The translations under genes and the position numbers were made by a program. 64,000 nt of DNA from Actinoplanes campanulatus (GTDB taxonomy: Bacteria; Actinomycetota; Actinomycetes; Mycobacteriales; Micromonosporaceae). The stretch covers positions 310,001-374,000 of the forward strand of contig NZ_BMPW01000008.1 of the NCBI RefSeq assembly GCF_014647795.1, read 5' to 3'. Shown here one piece after another: positions 43,006-51,168 of this stretch (its first letter is position 1; each line of letters opens with the position of its first letter). The notes under the pieces are model-generated. The model worked only from the letters and a program-made list of their open reading frames with translations, was not told the origin of the DNA and ran no database searches.

Positions 43006-43867
43006 ACGCCCGGCGGGCGCGGCACGGCCCGGACCGGGCAGCGCCTCGCGGGTCTGCTCCGATCGGTTCGGGTAGAGATCATTCGTGGTCGAGGTCCTCG
43101 TCTTCGCTTCAAGATCCTTTCTTGTACGCGTGTCCTCGTCCCGCCATTTCAGGGCCGTCCCGTCCGGTCGGCGCGATCTCGCTGCCCGCTCCGGCCTGTG
43201 CCGCGCCCGCCGGGCGTAGATCGGTGCCCGGGGCCGGCCCGGCCCGCCTTGACTGTCGCCGGTCACGGCCGGGGCGGCTCCCGCGCTCGGCGGACCGGGT
43301 CACGCTGGGCGGTCGGTCGCCGGCCAGGCACCCGATTGCCCACTCCCGGCCGTAACGCCGGTCACCCGGGGCGGATGGTCGCGGTGTCGCTCACCAAGCA
43401 CCCGGGTTGCCCGCTCCCGGCCGTTGCGCCGGGCACGGCAGTCGTCACCCGCGGTCCCGCCAGGCCCGGCGGCCGCACACGGCCACCCTCCCAACCGGGG
43501 GCGGGTGCACACGGTCGGGCTGCCGAAGACGCGGTGGCCGCACACGCAAGTCGCCACGTGCGCGGCCACCACCGCCGTAGCCCAGGTATGCGACCACGAC
43601 ATCGCTAGTGTGTGCGCCCACCCCGCTTATCGCTGTGACGGCCGACAGGAGGCAACCCGGGTGCCTGGCGACCACCACCGCGACCACCCGCCCGGCGTGA
43701 CCGAAAGGTGAGCCGCGAGCGGCGGCAATCGAGGAAGCCGCGGGTCCGCCCGGCCTGCCCGGCCACCGATCTGAGCCCGGCGGGCGCGGCACAGGCCGGA
43801 GCGGGCAGCAAGATCGCGCCGACCGGACGGAACGGCCCTGATGAGGCGGGGCGAGGACACGCGTACC
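43006..43867. repeat. Composite inverted-repeat element, copy B
   Basis: Two nearly identical arms: 43123-43226 (plus) and 43763-43867 (inverted), both with GTACGCGTGTCCTCG outer, GCTGCCCGCTCCGGCCTGTG in the middle and a GCCGGGC-AGATCGGTG core. Inside lie plus-oriented 65-bp units (43306-43366, 43367-43431) and an inverted unit (43642-43703). A third partial arm precedes at 43006-43055. The 930-bp spacer has no convincing gene. Confidence 0.72.
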
Positions 43868-43927
43868 GGAAAAGAGACGGAAGGGAGACGCGGACCTCGG
43901 CCCCGGAAGTCGCGCGGCCGTACGAGA

Positions 43928-44800
43928 TCAGGGTTGTCCGGTGAGGAATCGCCGGGCGTTCGTGGTGAACAGAGCAGGCGGGAAGACGGCCTGGTCGAGG
44001 GGTTGCGCGTAGGGGCGGTCGGAGCCGTGCACGATGGCGCCCTCCCCGACCACCCGGCTCAGGGCCGTGATCGCGTCGGCCTGGTAGGAGGACGTCTCGT
44101 AGAAGACGAACGGATCGACGGCGAAGGCGCCGCCGCGGGCGGTGAGACGTTCGTGGTGCAGCGGGGCGAGCCCGGCCAGCGCGACGAACCCGATCCGCAG
44201 GCTGGGATGACGCTCCCGGCCGGCGAGATGCCAGGCCATCCAGGACCGGTGCATCTGGGCGACGTAGGGCACCAGGGCCGGCCACCAGCCGGGCATGCCG
44301 GACTCGCCGGCGGGCGCCGGACCGGGGTGGACGAGAAGCGGCTTTCCGGCCCGTTCCAGCTCGGTGAGCAGCGGCGACACGTGTGCGATGGCGGCCGGGC
44401 CGCCCAGCGCGGTGGCCGGCAGTTGCAGCCCGGCGACACGGTCCACCCGCAGCAGACGGGCCAGCGCGGACGGGTCGGGCTCGGTGACCGCGGCGGCGGC
44501 CCACACGTGGAACGGATCGGGCAGTTCGAGGGCGCTCTCGTGCCAGACGTCGATCAGGTCGTGGCCGGGGCCGTGTTCGATGCCGAGCGGGCTGGACAGT
44601 GAGACCAGGACCCGGCCGGTACCCTCGGCGATCTCCCGGGCCCGGCGCAGGCCGACGTCGTGGGCGGCCGGATCGACCTCGTACGGATCCTCGCCCGCCA
44701 GGTACAGCGTCCACTCGCGCAGGTAGGGGAAGGTGTCGCGCCGGCGCAGCGCGTCGATGAACGCCGGGGGCCACAGGTGCTGGTGGCAGTCGCTCCGCAT
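43928..44800 (-). CDS. Amidohydrolase family protein
   Basis: 290 residues. SDCHQHLWPPAFIDALRRRD at the start gives the amidohydrolase HxH metal pair, PLLVHPGPAP and an IVHGSDRPYAQPL end give the barrel residues. Probably hydrolyses a small ring or amide. Starts ATG 44798-44800 with GGAG; a GTG one codon earlier exists. Divergent from the tandem giants. Confidence 0.83.
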   Translation of the reverse strand: MRSDCHQHLWPPAFIDALRRRDTFPYLREWTLYLAGEDPYEVDPAAHDVGLRRAREIAEGTGRVLVSLSSPLGIEHGPGHDLIDVWHESALELPDPFHVWAAAAVTEPDPSALARLLRVDRVAGLQLPATALGGPAAIAHVSPLLTELERAGKPLLVHPGPAPAGESGMPGWWPALVPYVAQMHRSWMAWHLAGRERHPSLRIGFVALAGLAPLHHERLTARGGAFAVDPFVFYETSSYQADAITALSRVVGEGAIVHGSDRPYAQPLDQAVFPPALFTTNARRFLTGQP

Positions 44801-44864
44801 CACCGGCTCCACCCTATTGATCGCGGGACGGTTTTTGTCGGAGGGTGCCGCTAGGTTCTCCGGC

Positions 44865-47450
44865 ATGGTGAGTTTCGGGCAGTTGGAGCGGTTGATCCGG
44901 GCCGGTGAGTTCGACCAGGTCGCGACCGCTCTTCTGAGTGTCGACGAGCCGGCCCGGCGGGCTCTGGCCGCCCCGGTCAAGGGCATCGAGCTGCACTGGG
45001 TGGAGGAGGCCGGCACCCCCTGGAAGCAGCGGATCGCCTGGCGGGCCGCGCGGCAGGCGGCGTTGCGGATCGCCGGCGCCGGCTGCCTGCCCCGGGCCGC
45101 CGACATCGTGTCGTTCCTGCGGTCCGGCCGGTTCGATGCGGCGCCCTCCCCGGCCGCGCTCGACGCGCTGGTGCGGGTGCTGCGCGCGCCCGGCCGCCCG
45201 TCGGTGGCCGCGATCGCCCAGGCGCTGGCCGACAAGCTGCGCACGCCCCAGGCCGACCTCCAGTGGGGCATGATCAGCCGGCTGCTCGCCGAGGCCGAGC
45301 TGTCCCCACCGGGCACCGAGGCGGTGGTCCGCGGCTGGATGGGCCAGGTCGGCGCCGAGCGTTACCGCAAGGATCTGGCCGGCCTGCTGCGCGCCGACCC
45401 GCACACCACCGAGATGCTCCCGCACATCTTCGGCATCGCCCGGCTCGGCCAGGAGATGGACGAGGAGTGGACGAAGGCGCTGGCCCGGCTCGCCGCCGAC
45501 GGCGTCATCGACCGGCAGTCCTTGCTGGACGGTTGCGTCCAGCGGCTGGTCGCCGGTGACCGGCCGGGCGCGATCCGCCGGGTGGTGGTGCTGCACCGGC
45601 TGCTCGACCCGACCGCCGAAGAGTTCGCGGCCCGCCGGGCGGAGTGCCTGGCCATGCTGGCCGGCCCGGAGTCCACGGTGGCCGACCTGGCGCTGCAGGG
45701 CCTGCGCCGGGCCGACGACGCCGGGCTCGTCGAGATCGACACGGTGGCCGAGGCGGCGTTCACGGTCCTGCTGCGCAAGGAGAAGAAGCTGGTCCGCGCC
45801 CAGCTCGACTGGCTCGGCGCGGCGCTGGCCCGCAAGGCCGATCCGCTGCTGTTCGAGGCGCTGCTCACCGGGCTCGGCAACCCGGCCGTCGACCTGGCCG
45901 AGCAGGTGCTGCGGGCGGCCGCCACGCACCTGCCGGTCTTCGGGGCCGCCGGGCGTGAGTCGCTGGCCGCCGCGGTCGCCGTTTTCCAGGGCGACCTGCG
46001 CCGTCAGGCCGAGGAGCTGCTCGGCGCCGGCGGCCCGGCCGATCCCGCTCCGGTCGCGCTGCCACCGGTGGCCGCGGCCGCGCCGGTGCCGCCACCGATC
46101 CGGTCCGTTCCGGAGCTGGCCGCCGAGGTGCGTCACCTGCTGCGCGAGGTGGCGCCGGACCCGGTCCGGGTGGAGCTGGTCCTGGACGCTCTCGTGCGGT
46201 TCACGGTGAGCGACCGCCCGACCCTCGCCGGCGCGCTGGCGCCGCTGGTGCCGAACTCCGGCAGCCCGCTGCTCAACCTGTTGCGGGCCGTCGTCACCGG
46301 CCAGTGGTTCACATGGAGCCCGTCGAGGGAGATGAAGCGGGCCCCGGCGCCGATGTGGATGCTGTTCGAGCGGCTGATCGAGCTGACCCGGCAGGTGTGC
46401 GCCGGCAGCCCACCGCCCGCGCTGCTCGCGACCCCGGCCACGGTGGACGGCCACGTCGACCCGGCCCGGGTGGTGCGGCTGCTCGGGGAGGGCTGGGAGC
46501 CGGGGGCGTGGGACCTGTCCCAGGCGCTGCTGCGGTTGCCGCGCGAGATCGGCCCGGAGGTGCGTGCGGCGGCCGACCGGCTCACCTCGGACGCCGGGCG
46601 CGCCCTCGCCGGGTTCCTGGCCGGTGGTGGGCTGCCCGACCCGCAGGTGGTCACGGTCGCCGTCGGCACGCTGAGCTGCCCGCACATCGACGGCCACTAC
46701 TGCGAGTGTTCCCGCCGGCCGGCCCGGCGGACCGTGGCGTTCCCGCCGATCGAGCACACGCTGACCGTCCCGGCGGGTCTGCTCGGCCAGCCACGCAAGG
46801 AGGCGGCGGCCCGGGCGTACACCTACAACGGCGGCTATTCGCTGGACCCGTGGCCGCTCGTCTTCCCGAGTCACCGGGAGCTGGCCGCGGCCCATGTGCA
46901 GCCACGGATCATCGAGTCGGCCGAGAGCCGGGGCGCCTTCGGCCACGTCGGCATCCTGCCCGCCCTGGCGGCCTGCGACGGGCCGTTCGGGCCGGCCATG
47001 GCGCTCTGCCTGGCGTACGGTCTGACCGCCGCCCGCCCCGAGAGCCGGGTGTCCGCCGTGGACGCGTTCCTCGACCTGGCCGCCCGGGGCGTCCTCGACG
47101 GGACGCTGGTCGGGCGGGAGCTGGCCGCCCTGCACCGGGCCGAGCTCATCGTCCTGAAGCGGGTCGCCGACGGTCTCGCCGAGGCCGCTCGGGCCGGTGC
47201 GGCGCCCGGCGCCTGGGCCGCCCTCCGCGAGCTGGTGCCGGCCGTGCTCGCCGCGGACACGCCCGGGGCGGGCGCCCCCGATCTGCTGCTGACGGCCGAG
47301 TCCGTCGCGGCGGCCGTCCACGCGGGCGGCGAGATCCCCGAGGTGACGGCGGTGGCCGCACGCGGCGGCCGGACCCGGCTCGTCACCGAGGCGACCCGGC
47401 TCGCGCGGACGCTCGCCTCCGCCCCCAAAACTGTCGTACCCGAGATCTAA
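44865..47450 (+). CDS. Large helical-repeat protein, tandem paralogue 1 (DUF6493-like)
   Basis: 861 residues, no signal peptide or membrane segment, almost entirely amphipathic helices with Ala/Leu/Arg pairs (HEAT/ARM-like), plus a region with four cysteines (SCPHIDGHYCECSRR). PWKQRIAWRAARQAALR and GHVGILPALAACDGPFGPAMALCLAYGL recur in the next protein at the same places, so the two arose by duplication. From memory such pairs are called DUF6493; to be verified. Function unknown; helical repeats suggest scaffolding. Confidence 0.72.
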   Translation: MVSFGQLERLIRAGEFDQVATALLSVDEPARRALAAPVKGIELHWVEEAGTPWKQRIAWRAARQAALRIAGAGCLPRAADIVSFLRSGRFDAAPSPAALDALVRVLRAPGRPSVAAIAQALADKLRTPQADLQWGMISRLLAEAELSPPGTEAVVRGWMGQVGAERYRKDLAGLLRADPHTTEMLPHIFGIARLGQEMDEEWTKALARLAADGVIDRQSLLDGCVQRLVAGDRPGAIRRVVVLHRLLDPTAEEFAARRAECLAMLAGPESTVADLALQGLRRADDAGLVEIDTVAEAAFTVLLRKEKKLVRAQLDWLGAALARKADPLLFEALLTGLGNPAVDLAEQVLRAAATHLPVFGAAGRESLAAAVAVFQGDLRRQAEELLGAGGPADPAPVALPPVAAAAPVPPPIRSVPELAAEVRHLLREVAPDPVRVELVLDALVRFTVSDRPTLAGALAPLVPNSGSPLLNLLRAVVTGQWFTWSPSREMKRAPAPMWMLFERLIELTRQVCAGSPPPALLATPATVDGHVDPARVVRLLGEGWEPGAWDLSQALLRLPREIGPEVRAAADRLTSDAGRALAGFLAGGGLPDPQVVTVAVGTLSCPHIDGHYCECSRRPARRTVAFPPIEHTLTVPAGLLGQPRKEAAARAYTYNGGYSLDPWPLVFPSHRELAAAHVQPRIIESAESRGAFGHVGILPALAACDGPFGPAMALCLAYGLTAARPESRVSAVDAFLDLAARGVLDGTLVGRELAALHRAELIVLKRVADGLAEAARAGAAPGAWAALRELVPAVLAADTPGAGAPDLLLTAESVAAAVHAGGEIPEVTAVAARGGRTRLVTEATRLARTLASAPKTVVPEI

Positions 47451-47459
47451 GGTTCCCGC

Positions 47460-50144
47460 ATGCCTCAGGACATCACCCCCACCGACCGCCTCACCTGGGA
47501 GGCTCTCGACACGCTGGCGAGGCGGGCGGATCACGTGACGATCACCCGCCGAGTCATCGCGCTGAGCGAGCCGGAGCGGTCCGCGTTCGCCGCCGAGCTC
47601 GAGGCGGGCATCAGGAAGACCCGCGGCGAGGCTTGGTGGGGGCAGCAGGGCAGCGATCCGGCCGCCGGTTACGCGCTGGCCGTAATCGGCAGCATGCCGT
47701 CCGCCGCGCGGGCCGCCACCCTGCTCGCCCGGCGCGACATGCGCGACGGCTGGGGCCGCATCCCGGCCGACAAGTTCCGGAGCATCGTGGAGGCCCGCGA
47801 CATCCCGTGGCTGGCCGACCTCGGGGTGCGGCTCGCCGAGAAGCTGCCGGCCAAGGAGGTCTGGACCCGGGACTGGGAGTTCGTCTCCCCGATGCTCGCC
47901 GCGACGCCGGAGCTGGCCCCGCGCACCGAGGGGTTCGTCCGCGGCTGGCTCGACCACGTGCACCAGAGCACCGGCCGGCTACGGGGGCTGGCCGACGCGT
48001 TCCGCGACAGCCCGTTCCTCGACCACCTGCTGCCCGCCGTGTTCGAGATCGACGGCCTCGGCAGCGCGCTGACCGGCGGCCACTGGGACGACGGGCAGTG
48101 GAGCACCACGCCGCGCTTCTCCGTCGCGCTCGCCATGCTGGTGGCCGACGGGCGCCTGGACCGTGCGACCGTCCTCGCCGCCACCGTCGACCGCCTGGTC
48201 CGCGGCGACCGCCCGGCCCTGCTGCGGCCGTTCGCGATGCTGCACGACGCTCTCGCGCCGACCGTCGACGAGCAGGCCGGGTTCACCCACGACTACGCCC
48301 GGCTGCTGGCCGGGGCGCCGTCCGCGATCGCCGGGCTCGCCCAGCGGGCGCTGCGCGCGGTCGACGACGCCGGCCGCCTGGAGCTGGAAACCCTGATCGA
48401 GGCGAGCGCCGCGACCCTGCTCCGGGGCGAGAAAGGCCTGGTCAAGACGCAGCTCTCCTGGCTGGAGGCGGTGTCCCGCCGCTCCCCCGAGCGGGCCGGT
48501 GAGCTGATGGAGACGGTCGCCGTGGCGTTCGGGCATCCCACGCTCGACGTGCAGGAGCGGGCGCTCAACCTCATCGCCCGTCAGGTGGCCCGGCTCGACG
48601 CCGGCGCCGTTGCCCGGCTCGCCGACGCCGCCGGCGCCCTCGGCGGCGACCTGCCGGCGCGGGCCGCCGGGCTGTTCGGGGTGGCCGCTCCGGAGACCGC
48701 CGGGCCCGGCGTCGCGGAGCTCGCCCCGCCCGCGCCGGCCGCCGCGATGCCGCCGCCCATCGCGAGCGGCGCCGAGCTGGCCACCGAGATCGTCGCCCTG
48801 CTGCACGAGGGCGGCGCCGTCGCGTGGGAGCGGGTGCTGGCCGCGCTGGTGGCGCTGCCCGCGGCCGGGGTGCCGGTCGCGGAGTCCCTGCTGCCCCTCC
48901 TCGACCGGCACCACTACGAGCTGACCGACCACGGCTGGCACGGCGAGCTGCTGCGCAACGCCCTCCTCGGCGACGTGATGCGGGTGATCCTCGGCCGGGA
49001 CAGGAGCTCCGCGTCGTCGGACAACGTGCGCAACGCCTGGGTGTTCGGTTCCGGCCCCCGGCAGTCGCTGCGGGGCGGGCCCGCCAGCGTCCTCGAGCTG
49101 CGCATCCGTGAGCTGGCCGAGCGGGTGTCCGCCGAGCCGGCCGCGGAGCTGATGGCCACGCCCACCCGGGTGACCGGGGTCCTCGACGCGGCGGTTCTGC
49201 TGGAGCGGCTGGTCCGGGCGGAGGCGGCCGGGTGGGAGCCGTGGCCGCTCGACTTCGAGCAGGCGCTGCTGCGGGTGCCGCGGGAGGTCGACCCAGAGGT
49301 GGCGGCCGCGGCCACGGGGCTGACGTCGGCGGCGGGCCGCCGGTTCGCGGTCTGGCTCAAGGAGGGTGGGCTGCCCGATCCGGTCAGCACCCGGTGGCCG
49401 CAGACCGGTAAGGACGGGCGGTATGCGTACGGCGGGACACCCCCGCTCAAGCGGCGGGTGGTCGCCCAGCTCGACGAGTCGCGGCCGGTCGAGCACCTGC
49501 TGGGCGGCCTGCTCGTCAACCTGACCCGCAGCAACGTGCCGTCGTACTATCCCTGGGACTTCTCGGCGCCCATCGACATCACCGCGGCGGTGCTGCCGCA
49601 GCACCGGGAGGTGGTCGCCGCCTGGGTGCTGCCGGTGATCGCGGCGCACGCCGACATGGACGGCAAGGGTGACGGGCCGATGCTGCCGGCGCTGGCCGAG
49701 TGCTCCGGGCCGGTGGGGCCGGCCCTGACGCTGGCCCTGGCGTATGGTCTGGGCGCCCGCCACGAGCCGGACCGGCTCGCCGCCGTCGATGCGTTCCTGA
49801 TCCTGGCGGCCGGTGGCGAGCCGATCGGAGCCGGGGTCGGCGCCGAACTCGCGGACCTGTGCGCCGACGGCATGGTGAAATTGACCCGGGTGGTCGCGGC
49901 CCTGACCGACGTCCATCGCGGCGGCGGGTCCCGCGCCCTGTGGGAGCTGCTGACCGCGGCCCTGCCGGGGCTGCTGCCGGCCGGGCCGCGCGGCCTGCCG
50001 GACCTGCTGGAGCTGGCCACGCAGGTCGCGGGCGAGGTGGGCGCCCACGACGACATCCCGGGGCTGGCCGAGGTGGCGGGCCGGGCGGGCGGGAGCCGGC
50101 TGCTCAAGGAGGCGCGCCGGTTGCGCACGGTCCTGACGGGCTGA
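47460..50144 (+). CDS. Large helical-repeat protein, tandem paralogue 2 (DUF6493-like)
   Basis: 894 residues, nine bp after the first paralogue. Shared landmarks: GYALAVIGSMPSAARAATLL, QRALRAVDDAGRLELETLIEA, EQALLRVPREVDPEV and MLPALAECSGPVGPALTLALAYGLGAR. It lacks the cysteine cluster of the first. The pair probably works as a heteromer. Rising G+C in third positions and strong Ala/Leu bias suit this genome; no transfer sign. Confidence 0.72.
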   Translation: MPQDITPTDRLTWEALDTLARRADHVTITRRVIALSEPERSAFAAELEAGIRKTRGEAWWGQQGSDPAAGYALAVIGSMPSAARAATLLARRDMRDGWGRIPADKFRSIVEARDIPWLADLGVRLAEKLPAKEVWTRDWEFVSPMLAATPELAPRTEGFVRGWLDHVHQSTGRLRGLADAFRDSPFLDHLLPAVFEIDGLGSALTGGHWDDGQWSTTPRFSVALAMLVADGRLDRATVLAATVDRLVRGDRPALLRPFAMLHDALAPTVDEQAGFTHDYARLLAGAPSAIAGLAQRALRAVDDAGRLELETLIEASAATLLRGEKGLVKTQLSWLEAVSRRSPERAGELMETVAVAFGHPTLDVQERALNLIARQVARLDAGAVARLADAAGALGGDLPARAAGLFGVAAPETAGPGVAELAPPAPAAAMPPPIASGAELATEIVALLHEGGAVAWERVLAALVALPAAGVPVAESLLPLLDRHHYELTDHGWHGELLRNALLGDVMRVILGRDRSSASSDNVRNAWVFGSGPRQSLRGGPASVLELRIRELAERVSAEPAAELMATPTRVTGVLDAAVLLERLVRAEAAGWEPWPLDFEQALLRVPREVDPEVAAAATGLTSAAGRRFAVWLKEGGLPDPVSTRWPQTGKDGRYAYGGTPPLKRRVVAQLDESRPVEHLLGGLLVNLTRSNVPSYYPWDFSAPIDITAAVLPQHREVVAAWVLPVIAAHADMDGKGDGPMLPALAECSGPVGPALTLALAYGLGARHEPDRLAAVDAFLILAAGGEPIGAGVGAELADLCADGMVKLTRVVAALTDVHRGGGSRALWELLTAALPGLLPAGPRGLPDLLELATQVAGEVGAHDDIPGLAEVAGRAGGSRLLKEARRLRTVLTG

Positions 50145-50279
50145 CGCATGTTACCGGGTTCATGGGTGCCGGACGGGCCGATTCTCATCGGCTCATCCGG
50201 GGCGGATGACGCGCCGGGGCCGCGATCGCGACAGGCTGCCGATTACACCATGCGAGGCCGGCATCCGGGAGACGTCACC

Positions 50280-51128
50280 ATGAGCAAGAAGGAAAAGAAG
50301 AACAAACATCACCCCAAGGAGACGGGCCAGGCCGCTCCGGTGGAACGGATGAAGCGGGTCGAGTACGAGCGGGAGATGCGGCGGTTGCACGGTGAGCTGG
50401 TCGCCATGCAGGAGTGGGTGAAGGCGTCCGGCACCAAGATCTGTGTGGTGTTCGAGGGCCGGGACACGGCCGGCAAGGGCGGCACCATCAAGCGCATCAC
50501 CGAGCGGGTCAGCCCGCGGGTGTTCCGGGTGGTCGCCCTGCCCACTCCCACCGAGCGGGAGAAGAGCCAGATGTACGCGCAACGCTACATCGCCCGGCTC
50601 CCGGCCGGCGGCGAGGTCGTGATCTTCGACCGGTCGTGGTACAACCGGGCCGGCGTCGAGCGGGTGATGGGCTTCTGCACGCCGGAGGAGTCCGAGCGGT
50701 TCCTGGAGATCGTGCCGACCTGGGAGAAGGCCATGGTCGACTCCGGGATCCTGCTGCTCAAGTACTGGTTGGAGGTCAGCCCGGACGAGCAGACCCGCCG
50801 GCTGGAGAGCCGCATCCACGATCCGCGGAAGATCTGGAAGCTGTCCGACATGGATTTGAAGTCGTACAGCCGCTGGAACGAGTACTCGCGGGCCCGTGAC
50901 GCGATGCTGGCCGCCACCGACACCTCCTGGGCGCCCTGGTTCATCGCGTACACCGACGACAAGAAGCGGGCCCGGCTCAACATCATCACGCATCTGCTGA
51001 GCCAGGTGCCGTACGAGCCGCTCAAGCCACGCGACATCAAACTGCCGAAACGGCGGGCCGAGAACGGCTATCTCGCTGCCGACCTGCCGCTGCGTTTCAT
51101 CCCCACGCCGTTCGGCGACGTGCGCTGA
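50280..51128 (+). CDS. ppk2: Polyphosphate kinase 2 (PPK2)
   Basis: 282 residues. Walker A GRDTAGKGG, lid module RSWYNRAGVERVMGF, DDKKRARLNIITHLL: the PPK2 family, which transfers phosphate between polyphosphate and nucleotides. The charged N-terminal tail (KKEKKNKHHPKE) is common in class I members. Preceded by GGGAG. Follows the helical-repeat pair by 135 bp and ends at a bidirectional hairpin. Confidence 0.93.
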   Translation: MSKKEKKNKHHPKETGQAAPVERMKRVEYEREMRRLHGELVAMQEWVKASGTKICVVFEGRDTAGKGGTIKRITERVSPRVFRVVALPTPTEREKSQMYAQRYIARLPAGGEVVIFDRSWYNRAGVERVMGFCTPEESERFLEIVPTWEKAMVDSGILLLKYWLEVSPDEQTRRLESRIHDPRKIWKLSDMDLKSYSRWNEYSRARDAMLAATDTSWAPWFIAYTDDKKRARLNIITHLLSQVPYEPLKPRDIKLPKRRAENGYLAADLPLRFIPTPFGDVR

Positions 51129-51132
51129 CCGG

Positions 51133-51160
51133 GGTGGGCGGGCTCGTGGGCCCGCCCACC
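51133..51160. terminator. Bidirectional terminator between ppk2 and the M36 protease
   Basis: An 11-bp perfect stem (51133-51143 with 51150-51160) with a 6-base loop lies between the two convergent stop codons. Confidence 0.7.
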
Positions 51161-51168
51161 GATCGCTG

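Noticed and set aside
44814-47963. A 1049-codon minus-strand open frame
   Set aside because: It is antisense to the helical-repeat genes and typical of a high-G+C shadow; composition is Arg/Gly/Gln/His-rich.
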